Counted from the first letter of the stretch, positions 33,345 to 42,275 are shown. The stretch: DNA of 64,000 nucleotides from Pseudomonadota bacterium (GCA_023457435.1 JAEWLS010000038.1:62001-126000), one strand, 5' to 3'. The notes: a model not told the origin generated them from the letters alone. Translations and numbers: made by a program.

Positions 33345-34199
33345 TCAGCGGTTTGCGCAGACCCACTCGGTCGTCTTGTCGCCCGGCAGCGAGCCTTTGC
33401 CATAACCGTATTCCGCGACGGCGGCCAGCATCTCGTCGGTGCCGATATATTCCTTCATCGCCGCGTTGAACTTGTCGAGGAAGGCCTGGTCCGCCTTGCG
33501 GAAGCCGATGCCTGCCCAGTTGAACGAGGACTCGGGCATGGCGGCCGGATCGGTCGCCTCGACCGCACCGCCGGATGCGTCGGCGAGTTGCTTCATGGTG
33601 AAGTAGGTGCCGGCGCCTGCGTCCGCGCGGCCGGCCTTGACGGCGGCCAGGATCTCGGTTGGCCCGGAAACCTGCATGATGCTGGCCTCCGGCACGCCGG
33701 CCGCCTTCGCCGCCTCGATATTCGAGTATCCCGCGCCCGTCACCATGATGGCCTTGTTGTCGACGAGGCTCTTATAGTCGCCGATCTTCTTGGGATTGCC
33801 CGGCGCGACGATGAAGCCGTCGCCAACGGTGGCCATCGGCTCGGAGAAGGCGATGTTCTCGCAACGGCTGGTCAGGATGTTCATTCCGCCGGTGACGATG
33901 TCGAACCGGTCGGCGTTGAGGCCGGGGATCAGTCCGCCCCATTCTGTCTGCACCGGCTCGATCTTCTCGTAGCCCATCTTCTTCAGCACCGCGATGGTGA
34001 AGACATTGACGAAGCCCTTCGGGCTGCCGTCTTCGGCGGGGTAGGCGAAGGGGATCTCGTTGGCGAAGCCGATGCGGATCGGCTCACCCTTGTCGGCCTT
34101 CTCGAGCAGCGACTGGGCACCCGCCGAGCCCGCCGCCGAGGCAAGCGCGAGGGCAGCGAGGCTGAGGGCGGCAACACCCTTCAGAAGGATGGATTTCAT
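33345..34199 (-). CDS. ehuB: Ectoine/hydroxyectoine-binding periplasmic protein
   Basis: 284 residues. The signal peptide MKSILLKGVAALSLAALALA ends near AGAQS. The mature protein is a family 3 solute-binding protein (IRIGFANEIPFAYPAEDGSP, VQTEWGGLIPGLNADRFDIV, GGMNILTSRCENIAFSEPM). The start at 34199 has GGAGAGACCCT upstream; a longer frame reaching 34496 overlaps the divergent doeA and is rejected. EhuB of S. meliloti binds ectoines with high affinity; the same substrate is inferred here from the cluster. Confidence 0.92.
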   Translation of the reverse strand: MKSILLKGVAALSLAALALASAAGSAGAQSLLEKADKGEPIRIGFANEIPFAYPAEDGSPKGFVNVFTIAVLKKMGYEKIEPVQTEWGGLIPGLNADRFDIVTGGMNILTSRCENIAFSEPMATVGDGFIVAPGNPKKIGDYKSLVDNKAIMVTGAGYSNIEAAKAAGVPEASIMQVSGPTEILAAVKAGRADAGAGTYFTMKQLADASGGAVEATDPAAMPESSFNWAGIGFRKADQAFLDKFNAAMKEYIGTDEMLAAVAEYGYGKGSLPGDKTTEWVCANR

Positions 34200-34236
34200 A
34201 GGGTCTCTCCTGTGTTCCACGATTGTCATTTTTCTT

Positions 34237-34346
34237 ATGTTGTGCACAACATCATGAGGAATATTATTGGTCAACGACAAAATCGCTGTGACGGCGTGAC
34301 CATTTGCTTGTGGGTGCCGCCGCGCTGGACATAGATGTGCACAAAT
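34237..34346. promoter_or_regulatory. GntR-type operators between ehuB and doeA
   Basis: The 178-base divergent region contains a perfect 16-base palindrome ATGTTGTGCACAACAT (34237-34252) with the core TTGTGCACAA, a match to TNGT-N2-ACNA. A second site GATGTGCACAAAT (34334-34346) shares the TGTGCACA core and lies 32 bases before doeA. A third, weaker match is TGGTCAACGA (34268-34277). They are positioned to control both arms and are the likely targets of the GntR regulator encoded after doeA. Confidence 0.7.
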
Positions 34347-34377
34347 AGCTAGCGGACTTGCGCCTGAGGAGGACTCC

Positions 34378-35562
34378 ATGCCGGCTGTCGATCTACCCTT
34401 CACGCCCAGCGAATACGCGCGCCGGCTGGGCAAGGTGCGTCGTGCCATGGCGGAGCGCGGCCTCGACGTGCTCTTCGTCGAAGATCCCTCGAACATGGCT
34501 TGGATCAGCGGCTATGATGGCTGGTCCTTCTACGTCCATCAGGGCGTGATCGTGTTCCACGACGCCGATCCGTTGTGGTGGGGCCGCGGGCAGGACGCCA
34601 ACGGCGCGGTCCGCACGGTCTGGATGGACCGCACGAACATCGCCGGCTATGCCGACAGCTTCGTGCAGTCGACGGTGCGTCATCCGATGCAAGACCTCGC
34701 CGCGATCCTGCGAGATCGTGGCTATGCCGGCAGGCGGATCGGGCTGGAGTTCGAGAACTACTACTTCTCTGCCAAGGCCTACCTGGTGCTCCGGCAGGAA
34801 CTGCCGAATGCCGATCTCGTCGACGCCACGGCACTGGTCAACTGGCAGCGCAGCGTCAAGTCCGAGGAGGAGATCGCCTTCATGCGCAAGGCGGCGCGGA
34901 TCTCCGAGAAGATCGTCGACGGCATCGTCGAACGCGTCGAGCCTGGCCGCCCCAAGAACGAGGTCGTAGCCGAGATCTACGCCGACGCCATCCGCGGCGT
35001 CGGCGATGCTTGGGGCGACTACGCGGCGATCGTTCCTTTGCTGCCGTCGGGCACCGATGCCGCGGCGCCCCACCTGACCTGGGACGACCGGCCGTTCCGG
35101 ACGGGCGAAGCGACGTTCTTCGAGATCGCGGGCTGCTACCGGCGCTATCACACGCCGTTCTGCCGGACGATCTTCCTCGGCAAGCCGCCGCAGCACATCC
35201 TGGAGGCGGAAAAGGCCCTGGTGGAGGGGCTGGAGGCCGGGCTCGACGCCGCCCGTGCAGGCCGGCCAGCGGGCGACGTGGCGCGGGCGCTGTTCGGCGC
35301 GCTGGAGCGGGCCGGTATCCACAAGGACAGCCGCTGCGGTTATCCGATCGGCATCTCGTATCCGCCGGACTGGGGAGAGCGGACGATCTCGTTCCGCAAA
35401 GAGGAGGAGACGATCCTCGAGGCGGGCATGACCTTCCACTTCATGCCTGGCCTGTGGATGGAGGACTGGGGCCTGGAGATCACCGAAAGCATCCTGATCA
35501 GGGAGACGGGGGCGGCCGAGTGCTTGTGCGACCGGCCGCGCACGCTCGTCGTGAAGGACTGA
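34378..35562 (+). CDS. doeA: Ectoine hydrolase (DoeA/EutD), M24 peptidase fold
   Basis: 394 residues. The N-terminal creatinase-type domain has the characteristic MPAVDLPFTPSEYARRL and MAWISGYDGWSFYVHQGVIV. The C-terminal pita-bread domain (from about 165) has WQRSVKSEEEIAFMRKAARI. The canonical metal ligands of M24 peptidases are not all evident, as expected for DoeA. The enzyme opens the ectoine ring to N-acetyl-2,4-diaminobutyrate. GAGGAGGACTCC precedes the ATG at 34378. It is divergent from ehuB across the GntR operators. Confidence 0.92.
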   Translation: MPAVDLPFTPSEYARRLGKVRRAMAERGLDVLFVEDPSNMAWISGYDGWSFYVHQGVIVFHDADPLWWGRGQDANGAVRTVWMDRTNIAGYADSFVQSTVRHPMQDLAAILRDRGYAGRRIGLEFENYYFSAKAYLVLRQELPNADLVDATALVNWQRSVKSEEEIAFMRKAARISEKIVDGIVERVEPGRPKNEVVAEIYADAIRGVGDAWGDYAAIVPLLPSGTDAAAPHLTWDDRPFRTGEATFFEIAGCYRRYHTPFCRTIFLGKPPQHILEAEKALVEGLEAGLDAARAGRPAGDVARALFGALERAGIHKDSRCGYPIGISYPPDWGERTISFRKEEETILEAGMTFHFMPGLWMEDWGLEITESILIRETGAAECLCDRPRTLVVKD

Positions 35563-35568
35563 CGGCCG

Positions 35569-36732
35569 ATGGAAATGCTCGCCCGCACGCAGGAGATCCT
35601 CGGCAAGCTTGTCGCCTTCCCAACGGTGTCTTCGGACAGCAATCTCGAGCTGATCGCGTACGCCGCCGACCTCCTGTCGGATGCCGGCGCGACGCTGTCG
35701 CTGTCGCGCGACGAGACGGGAAGGAAGGCCAACCTCTTCGCCACGATCGGCCCCGCGGCCGACGGCGGCATCGTTCTCTCGGGTCATACCGACGTCGTGC
35801 CGGCGGATCCCGCCGAGTGGACGAGCGACCCGTTCGTGCTGGCCGAGCGCGGCGGGCTGCTCTACGGCCGGGGCACCTGCGACATGAAGGGCTTTATTGC
35901 TGCAGCCTTGGCGATGGCGCCGCGCTTTGCAGCGGCCGGCCTGACGCGGCCGCTGCATGTCGCGCTCACATATGACGAGGAGATCGGCTGCTTCGGCGCC
36001 CGCGCGCTAGTCGGCGAGATCGCCAGGGCCAACGTGCGTCCGGCGGTCGCGATCGTCGGCGAGCCGACCATGATGGGCGTGATCGAAGGCCACAAGGGCT
36101 GCTTCGAATACACGACCGAGTTCACCGGTCTGGAGGGGCACGGCTCGCAGCCCGATAAGGGTGTCAATGCGGTGGAATACGCAACGCGCTATGTCATGCG
36201 CCTGCTCGATCTCGGCGAAGGGCTGAAGGCGCGCGCGCCGGCCAGCAGCCGCTTTGATCCCCCGTGGACCACGGTCCAGGTGGGCAGAATGAGGGGAGGC
36301 ACGGCCCGCAACGTCATCGCCGGGGCTTGCACCGTCGAATGGGAGATGCGGCCCGTCAGCCAGGGGGATGCCGCCTACGTGAAGAACGGCCTGGCCGACT
36401 ATGTCGACACCGTCCTGCTGCCCGCGATGCGGGTGGTCGCACCGCAAAGCGGCATCGTCACCCATGTCATCGGCGAGGTGGAAGGGCTGCAGGTGGTCGG
36501 CGAGTCGGAGGCCCGTGAAATCGTCTGTGAGTTGACCGGCTGCGACCATGCCGACGTGGTGCCGTTCGGCACGGAAGCCGGCCTGTTCCAGGCGGCCGGC
36601 ATCTCCTCTGTCATCTGCGGCCCTGGCTCAATTGCGCAGGCGCACAAGCCGGACGAATTCATCGCGATCGAGCAGCTTGCCGCCTGCCTCGAAATGCTCG
36701 ACAAGCTGAAGCTGAAGCTCGGGGGCGCTTGA
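35569..36732 (+). CDS. M20-family deacetylase of the ArgE type, in the doeB/eutE position
   Basis: 387 residues of the acetylornithine deacetylase / M20 family. Metal ligands lie in SGHTDVVPAD and GRGTCDMKGF, the catalytic glutamate pair in TYDEEIGCFGA, and IVGEPTMMGVIEGHKGC and the dimerisation domain GHGSQPDKGVNAVEYA follow. The usual gene after doeA is doeB, encoding an AstE/aspartoacylase-type deacetylase; this protein is different. Nalpha-acetyl-diaminobutyrate is one methylene shorter than acetylornithine, so an ArgE-like enzyme could do the same step. It starts six bases after doeA. Confidence 0.9.
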   Translation: MEMLARTQEILGKLVAFPTVSSDSNLELIAYAADLLSDAGATLSLSRDETGRKANLFATIGPAADGGIVLSGHTDVVPADPAEWTSDPFVLAERGGLLYGRGTCDMKGFIAAALAMAPRFAAAGLTRPLHVALTYDEEIGCFGARALVGEIARANVRPAVAIVGEPTMMGVIEGHKGCFEYTTEFTGLEGHGSQPDKGVNAVEYATRYVMRLLDLGEGLKARAPASSRFDPPWTTVQVGRMRGGTARNVIAGACTVEWEMRPVSQGDAAYVKNGLADYVDTVLLPAMRVVAPQSGIVTHVIGEVEGLQVVGESEAREIVCELTGCDHADVVPFGTEAGLFQAAGISSVICGPGSIAQAHKPDEFIAIEQLAACLEMLDKLKLKLGGA

Positions 36733-37481
36733 TGCTGGACAGGACCGACGCGGCCGTCAGGGCGGCAGGGCGAGGGCCGGAAGACGAGGGCGCGCGCGGG
36801 CGCTTCGACCGCATCTACCAGGCCCTGAGGATGCGCATCTGCCTGCTCGACTATGCGCCGGGCGAGCGGTTGCGAGAGGAGGACCTCGCCGAGGAGTTCG
36901 GCGTCTCGCGCACGCCGATCCGCCGGGTCCTCGTCAAGCTGGAGGCCGAGGGGCTGCTCCGGTCCGTCCACGGCGTCGGGACGATTGTCACCGACATCGA
37001 CGTCGGCGAACTGGCGCAGGTCTACGAGCTTCGCGTCGAACTGGCCGAACTGGTCGGCAAGCTGTCTCCTGCCGTCGTGGACGTGCCGATGGTCGAGCGG
37101 TTTCGGCAGATCCGCGGGCGCTGCGACCAGATGGTCCGCAAGGCCGACCCGCGCGAGTTCGCGCGCATCAACATGGAGTTCTTCCACCTCTTCAACAGCC
37201 TTACGACCAACCAGCCACTGCGGGAGCTGAGCGAGCGACTCTACTACCAGACCACGCGGATATGGCTGAAGACGGCGTCCCGACTCAAGGATTACGAGGA
37301 GCTTCTCGTCGACGAGTTCATCATTTTCCAGCGCGAAGTCGCTGACATCACCGAGGCGGTCGAACAACGCGATACGGCCGCCGCCGGCCACATCAGGCGC
37401 GCCCACATCGCCATGAGCTTCGCCAGGATCCGGCGCGCCGCCGACGCGTCTGTCGCGATGGTCGCGCCCGTGGCCCGGTAG
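36732..37481 (+). CDS. GntR-family regulator, FCD subfamily, of the ectoine locus
   Basis: 249 residues. The winged helix (about 25-95) has RFDRIYQALRMRICLLDYAP and LAEEFGVSRTPIRRVLVKLE, with R-R in place of the usual R-E-A before the helix end; the FCD domain follows. The ATG at 36732 shares one base with the deacetylase stop (TGATG), so it is co-translated with the catabolic arm. Many ectoine loci use a MocR-type regulator (EnuR) instead; none is seen here. It probably binds the palindromes at 34237-34346 and responds to a pathway intermediate. Confidence 0.87.
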   Translation: MLDRTDAAVRAAGRGPEDEGARGRFDRIYQALRMRICLLDYAPGERLREEDLAEEFGVSRTPIRRVLVKLEAEGLLRSVHGVGTIVTDIDVGELAQVYELRVELAELVGKLSPAVVDVPMVERFRQIRGRCDQMVRKADPREFARINMEFFHLFNSLTTNQPLRELSERLYYQTTRIWLKTASRLKDYEELLVDEFIIFQREVADITEAVEQRDTAAAGHIRRAHIAMSFARIRRAADASVAMVAPVAR

Positions 37482-37868
37482 CACAGGGCGCACACCTCCC
37501 GCATCATGCCAGCAGACCGGCGGCCCCGCTCAACCCGGCGAAAGATAGCCGAGGGCTTGTGGAACAGCCTGCGGCGCAGAGCCGGCTGGTCGCAACTGCG
37601 GGCGTCTCGCCGCTCACAAAAAGAGTGCCGACGGTTGCGCCGTCGCCACCACGAATTTGCGACGGTAAGTAGGTTCGTGAGGCCACCGCGGGCAGCCAGA
37701 ACGGGCACGACAGCTCCCGTCCATAGGCGCGACAGTTCGAAGTTGGGGTTCGACCTCCGCTTACCGAATGCGCACCCGTCTTATTAGGGCCGGGGTCAGG
37801 TTCCGGTGGTCAGTTCTCCGCGCCGCCCCAACCACCCGGGGAACAGACTTTAGTCTGCGGACCCTCGG
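37482..37868. other. Intergenic stretch with two small hairpins
   Basis: This lies between the convergent ectoine and sugar-acid arms and holds no supported gene. CGACGG-TTGCG-CCGTCG near 37634 could fold. The perfect palindrome CAGACTTTAGTCTG (37844-37857) lies just behind the lactonase stop and may end that transcript. Neither has a clear T-run. Confidence 0.45.
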
Positions 37869-38681
37869 TTATGACAGTCTGCACCATATCAGCGCCGATA
37901 GGCGCTCGGGCGTTCTCTTCACCGTGGCGAAGAGAGTGCCCTTCGGACCAAGGGCGACTTTGGTAAGTGACAGTGGCGGGTCGAGCCGGAGGCGCCGAAG
38001 CATGTCTCCGCCGGGCGTGCGCACCTCCACGGTTCCCGCCTCGAGGCATGCAATCCAGTAGTTGCCGTCGGCATCAAGGGTGGCTCCGTCCGGTCGACCT
38101 TCGCCGTCGGAAAACTCCATGAAGGTCGACCGGTGCTCGAGTTCGTGCCGGACCTGATCGTATTGCGCATGCCACACACGTCGCACGGTTGAATGAGAGT
38201 CCGAAAAATAGAGCCGCGAGCGGGCCGCGTCGAAGGCGAGCCCGTTGGGGGTAAGCAGCCCATCGGCGAGCCGGAGCATCTCCCAGTGTCTTGAGAATCT
38301 CCAGATCGCGCCCTCGGCGCGGTCGTTGGCAACCCGCATGGTGCTAGCCCACAACCGCCCAGTCGCGTCCACCGTCGCGTCGTTGAAGCGCATGTCGGGC
38401 GCAATCTCGGTTCCAGCGATGAGGTCGAATGCACCGCCTCGTGGATCAAAGCGGGAGAGCCCTTGCTCCATACCAACGACCAGCAAGCCGTTCGCCCGCG
38501 CGATGAAGCCGATCTGGTGCGGGGTCGGCCACCGTGTGGTCGCTCCGCTGGCGGTATCGGTGCGCAGAACCTGCTTTCCTGTCACGTCCACCCACCAGAC
38601 GCAGTTTTCCTCCGGCGACCAAAACGGACTTTCGCCAAGCTCGGCGACCGCCGGGCCGAGGGGCTGCGCCTTGACCGTCAT
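37869..38681 (-). CDS. SMP-30/gluconolactonase-like protein
   Basis: 270 residues of a six-bladed propeller lactonase family. ELGESPFWSPEENCVWWVDV carries the metal-binding glutamate; RFNDATVDATGRLWAST, LTPNGLAFDAARSRLYFSDS and RPDGATLDADGNYWIACLEA are the usual metal and substrate motifs. I use the ATG at 38681, with AGGG six bases upstream. It would open a sugar-acid lactone. The last 20 or so residues (KRTPERLSALIWCRLS) do not look like the family's usual ending, which normally continues to a P-x-A-G-x-L-F motif, so the 3' end may be damaged. Confidence 0.82.
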   Translation of the reverse strand: MTVKAQPLGPAVAELGESPFWSPEENCVWWVDVTGKQVLRTDTASGATTRWPTPHQIGFIARANGLLVVGMEQGLSRFDPRGGAFDLIAGTEIAPDMRFNDATVDATGRLWASTMRVANDRAEGAIWRFSRHWEMLRLADGLLTPNGLAFDAARSRLYFSDSHSTVRRVWHAQYDQVRHELEHRSTFMEFSDGEGRPDGATLDADGNYWIACLEAGTVEVRTPGGDMLRRLRLDPPLSLTKVALGPKGTLFATVKRTPERLSALIWCRLS

Positions 38682-38689
38682 GTACATCC

Positions 38690-39400
38690 CTAGCGCGCGT
38701 GCGCTTCCCGCCACGCTTTGAACCGTGGTGCGGTTGCGGGATCTGTGGGTGGATAGAGGCCGACGATGCTGCGGCCCCCCCTCACCTCCTCTGTGACGAA
38801 ATCCTCGAAAGCGGTCATCTCGGTCGCCTCCCCGGCGATCTCGGCGGCAATAGCGGCAGGTACGATCACGACGCCCTCGTCGTCGCCGACGACGACGTCG
38901 CCGGGGAACACCGCGACGTCGCCGCAGCCAATCGGCTCTTCGATGGCGATCGCTTGATGCCGGATGAGATTGGTCGGCGCGGTCGGGCGCTGATGGTAGG
39001 CGGCAAAAGGCAGCGCGCCGATATCGGGCGAATCGCGAAACCCGCCGTCGGTGACAATTCCGGCCGCGCCCCGCACCATCAGCCGAACCACAAGGATGCC
39101 GCCGGCCGACGCTGCACGGGCGTCCTTGCGGCTGTCGATGACCAGCACATGCCCGGCCGGGCAGGTCTCGATGGCGACGCGCTGCGGATGGGCGGGGTCG
39201 AGGAACACATCCAGCCTGTTCAGGTCTTCGCGCGCTGGTATGTAGCGCAGCGTGAAGGCCGGTCCGACCATGTTGCGCCCCTTAGGCGCGACGGGCGCGA
39301 CGTTCTGCAGGAACTGGTTCCGTAGGCCGCGCTTGAAAAGCGCCGTCGTCAGCGTCGCCGTCGAGACCTTCATCAGCGTGTCGCGAATGGTCGCGTCCAA
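38690..39400 (-). CDS. RraA-like aldolase/decarboxylase family protein
   Basis: 236 residues of the RraA / 4-hydroxy-4-methyl-2-oxoglutarate aldolase family. Motifs include AFTLRYIPAR, GHVLVIDSRKDARAASAGGI, the active-site-like IVTDGGFRDSPDI and GDVVVGDDEGVVIVP. Members near sugar-acid dehydratases are thought to cleave or decarboxylate 2-keto acids with a divalent metal. The start is TTG at 39400, preceded by GGACGGG. It lies between the dehydratase and lactonase genes in one operon. Confidence 0.85.
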   Translation of the reverse strand: MDATIRDTLMKVSTATLTTALFKRGLRNQFLQNVAPVAPKGRNMVGPAFTLRYIPAREDLNRLDVFLDPAHPQRVAIETCPAGHVLVIDSRKDARAASAGGILVVRLMVRGAAGIVTDGGFRDSPDIGALPFAAYHQRPTAPTNLIRHQAIAIEEPIGCGDVAVFPGDVVVGDDEGVVIVPAAIAAEIAGEATEMTAFEDFVTEEVRGGRSIVGLYPPTDPATAPRFKAWREAHAR

Positions 39401-39430
39401 GATTCCCGTCCTTTCCGGAAAATGAAGGGT

Positions 39431-41164
39431 TCAGAAGATGTCCGGTTCCGGCACCGGTGCGCCGAAGCCGGCTTCGAGGAAATCGAAGTCGCAGCCCTGG
39501 TCGGCCTGCATGATATGCTTCGCAAACAGCCAGCCATAACCGCGCCCGTAATAGGGCTTTCGCGGCCGCAAAGCGCGCATGCGCGCCGCGAACTCGGAAT
39601 CGTCCACCAGCAGCGATATCGTGCGCTTCAGCACGTCGACGCGGATGCGGTCGCCTGTGCGCACAGCGGCCAGTGGGCCGCCTATATGCGCCTCCGGCGC
39701 GACATGCAGGATACAGGCGCCGTAGCTGGTGCCGCTCATGCGCGCGTCGGAGATGCGCACCATGTCGCGCACTCCCTTCTTCACCAGTTTGGCCGGGATG
39801 GGCAGCATGCCCCATTCGGGCATGCCCGGCCCGCCCTGTGGCCCTGCATTGCGCAGCACAAGCACGTCGTCGGGCGACCAGTCGAAATCGAGATCCTCCG
39901 TGCCAGCCTTCATCTCCGGGTAGCTGTCGAACACCACGGCGCGGCCCTCGTGCGCTAGGAGATGCGGAGCGCAGGCCGCTGGCTTGATGACGCAGCCGTC
40001 CGGGGCGATGTTACCCTTCAGCACTGCCAGCGCGCCCTCGTGATAGACTGGATTGTCCAGCGACCGGATCACGTCGGGGTTGATCGTCTCCGCCCCCGCG
40101 AGCGTCTCCCCCAGCTGCAGGCCGCTGACCGTCATCGCTGTGCGGTCGAGCCTGTCGCCAAGCTCGGCCATCAGCGCGCGCAGGCCGCCTGCGTAGTAGA
40201 AGTCCTCCATCAGGTAGGTTTTGCCGCTCGGCCGGATGTTGGCGAGAACCGGCGTGACACGGCCGACGGCGTCGAGGTCGTCGAGCGACAGCGCCACACC
40301 GGCGCGGCGCGCCATTGCGAGCAGATGCACCACTGCATTGGTCGAGCAGCCGGTCGCCATCGCCACGACAACCGCGTTGCGCACCGCAGCGGCCGTGACG
40401 ATGCGACCCGGCGCGAGATCCTCCCAGACCATCGACACGATGCGCCGCCCGGTCGCCGCCGACATCCTGATGTGTTCGGAATCGGCGGCTGGAATGGAAC
40501 TCGCGCCCGGCAATGTCAGACCCAGGGCCTCGGCTATCGCGGTCATGGTCGAGGCGGTGCCCATGGTCATGCAGTGGCCGTAGGAACGGGCGATGCCTCG
40601 TTCCACCCCGCCCCACGCCGCCTCATCGAGCTTGCCGGCGCGCCGCTCGTCCCAATATTTCCAGGCGTCGGAGCCGCTGCCCAGCGCCTCGCCGCGATAG
40701 TTGCCGCGCAGCATCGGCCCCGCCGGCAGGTAGATCATCGGCAGTCCGGCGCTCAGCGCCCCCATGACGAGACCGGGCGTGGTCTTGTCGCAGCCACCCA
40801 TGAGCACCGCGCCATCGACCGGGTGCGAGCGTAGCAGCTCCTCCGCCTCCATCGCCAGGAGGTTGCGGTAGAGCATGGTGGTGGGCTTGACCTGGCTCTC
40901 GGACAGCGACATCGCCGGCAGTTCCAGCGGGAAACCCCCGGCCTGCAAGATGCCGCGCTTCACGTCGTCTGCTCGATGGCGGAAATGGGCATGGCAGGGA
41001 TTGGCATCCGACCACGTGTTGAGGATGGCGACCACCGGCCGGCCGGTCCACTCCTCGGGCGCGTAGCCCATCTGCATCATGCGAGACCGGTGGCCCGACG
41101 AGCGCAGATCATCCGGAGCGAACCAGCGCCCGCTCCGGAGATCGCTGGCCTTCTTGCGCAGCAT
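39431..41164 (-). CDS. IlvD/Edd-family sugar-acid dehydratase
   Basis: 577 residues. The family signature CDKTTPGLVMGAL and the Fe-S cysteines in SDANPCHAHF, MGGCDKT and ATGCSTNAVVH are present. The second half has IRPSGKTYLMEDF and RNAGPQGGPGMPEWGMLPIP. The pattern is of the arabinonate/xylonate dehydratase branch rather than IlvD proper. It would convert an aldonic acid to its 2-keto-3-deoxy form. AAGAAGG lies seven bases before the ATG at 41164. It heads the minus-strand catabolic operon, divergent from a TRAP transporter. Confidence 0.9.
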   Translation of the reverse strand: MLRKKASDLRSGRWFAPDDLRSSGHRSRMMQMGYAPEEWTGRPVVAILNTWSDANPCHAHFRHRADDVKRGILQAGGFPLELPAMSLSESQVKPTTMLYRNLLAMEAEELLRSHPVDGAVLMGGCDKTTPGLVMGALSAGLPMIYLPAGPMLRGNYRGEALGSGSDAWKYWDERRAGKLDEAAWGGVERGIARSYGHCMTMGTASTMTAIAEALGLTLPGASSIPAADSEHIRMSAATGRRIVSMVWEDLAPGRIVTAAAVRNAVVVAMATGCSTNAVVHLLAMARRAGVALSLDDLDAVGRVTPVLANIRPSGKTYLMEDFYYAGGLRALMAELGDRLDRTAMTVSGLQLGETLAGAETINPDVIRSLDNPVYHEGALAVLKGNIAPDGCVIKPAACAPHLLAHEGRAVVFDSYPEMKAGTEDLDFDWSPDDVLVLRNAGPQGGPGMPEWGMLPIPAKLVKKGVRDMVRISDARMSGTSYGACILHVAPEAHIGGPLAAVRTGDRIRVDVLKRTISLLVDDSEFAARMRALRPRKPYYGRGYGWLFAKHIMQADQGCDFDFLEAGFGAPVPEPDIF

Positions 41165-41213
41165 GCTTCAGCCTTCTTGTACGCCGGCGAATGGCACCAT
41201 CGCGATGCCCCTA

Positions 41214-41243
41214 TTGACACGAGAAACCTAGACTAGGTAGAAC
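41214..41243 (+). promoter_or_regulatory. TRAP operon promoter with palindromic operator
   Basis: TTGACA (41214-41219), an 18-base spacer and TAGAAC (41238-41243) form a likely promoter towards dctP. The spacer contains the 13-base perfect palindrome ACCTAGACTAGGT (41226-41238), an ideal place for a repressor, probably the GntR protein at 44078. An AT-rich palindrome TAATATATTA (41255-41264) follows. The region also serves the divergent dehydratase gene. Confidence 0.62.
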
Positions 41244-41297
41244 TCTAATGCAACTAATATATTAATCTGCTCTGCTCGTTTCCAGGGAGGATGGGAA

Positions 41298-42275
41298 ATG
41301 ACGATTATACTGAGAAGCTTGAGCGTCGGCGTGTTCATCGCCGCAGCACTCGCGGTCAGCGCGCCGGCCTTCGCACAAACTCTGCGCATAGGCACGGTGC
41401 TTGCGCCCAGCGACCCGATGGGCGTGGGGCTGGAGAAGTTCAAGATCGATGTCGAGGCCGCGACCAAGGGTGCGGTGAAGATCGAGGTGTTTCACAGCTC
41501 GCAGCTCGGCGACACCACGGAGATGATCGACCAGGCGCGTGTCGGCGCGAATGTCGGCACCGTCACCGATGTGGCGCGTTTGTCCAGCTTCGTGCCGTCA
41601 CTGGCGATCATGTCGGCGCCCTTCCTGTTCGACACTTATGAGCAGGCGGACAGATTCGCGCTGTCTGCGGAGTACCTGGCCTGGGGCGACGAACTCAAAG
41701 CTAAGTCAGGACTCATGATGCTGGCGTCCAACTGGTACCAGGGTCCCCGCCACCTGCTGACGCAGAAGCCCGTTTCCAAGCCGGCGGACTTGGCGGGCGT
41801 TCGCATGCGCACCATCGGCGCCCCGGTCTGGATCGAGACGATCCGCGCGATGGGCGCCGAGCCGACGCCGATGGCCTGGGGTGAAGTCTATTCGGCGCTG
41901 CAGCTCGGTGCACTCGACGCCGCCGAGGCGCAGCCGACCGCGATCACCGGCGCGAAGCTGCACGAAGTCGTTAAGAACGTCACCAAGACAGGCCACATAC
42001 AGCTGGTAACCGCGCTGGTGGTGGGCGCCGAGGCGTGGGACAAGATTTCGCCGGAGAACCAGAAGATCGTGCGCGATCTCGCGGTGGAAAGTGGTCGTTA
42101 CGCATCCAACCTGACAATCGAGCTTGGTGACAAGTCGCTTGCCGATGTCGCCGCTGCTGGCGTGGCGGTTTCTGATGCCGACTTGACGCTTTTCAAGACC
42201 GCCGTTGCGGGGGTGTACGACCTCTTGAAACTCAACGCGGAAGTCGCGACCGTCAACAAGGTGCTCGGCCGCTAG
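41298..42275 (+). CDS. dctP: TRAP transporter solute-binding protein (DctP family)
   Basis: 325 residues with a Sec signal ending at APAFAQ (about 27). The DctP pattern is clear: LRIGTVLAPSDPMGVGLEKF, EVFHSSQLGDTTEMIDQARV, LAGVRMRTIGAPVWIETIRA (the conserved arginine that binds the substrate carboxylate) and GALDAAEAQPTAI. It binds an acidic substrate, most likely the sugar acid degraded by the divergent genes. GGGAGGATGGGAA precedes the ATG. Confidence 0.92.
   Translation: MTIILRSLSVGVFIAAALAVSAPAFAQTLRIGTVLAPSDPMGVGLEKFKIDVEAATKGAVKIEVFHSSQLGDTTEMIDQARVGANVGTVTDVARLSSFVPSLAIMSAPFLFDTYEQADRFALSAEYLAWGDELKAKSGLMMLASNWYQGPRHLLTQKPVSKPADLAGVRMRTIGAPVWIETIRAMGAEPTPMAWGEVYSALQLGALDAAEAQPTAITGAKLHEVVKNVTKTGHIQLVTALVVGAEAWDKISPENQKIVRDLAVESGRYASNLTIELGDKSLADVAAAGVAVSDADLTLFKTAVAGVYDLLKLNAEVATVNKVLGR

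Noticed and set aside
31079..34199. Reading the ehu genes as a generic glutamine or polar amino acid transporter
   Set aside because: The transporter is embedded with eutB, eutC, doeX, doeC, doeD and doeA, which together are diagnostic for ectoine use.
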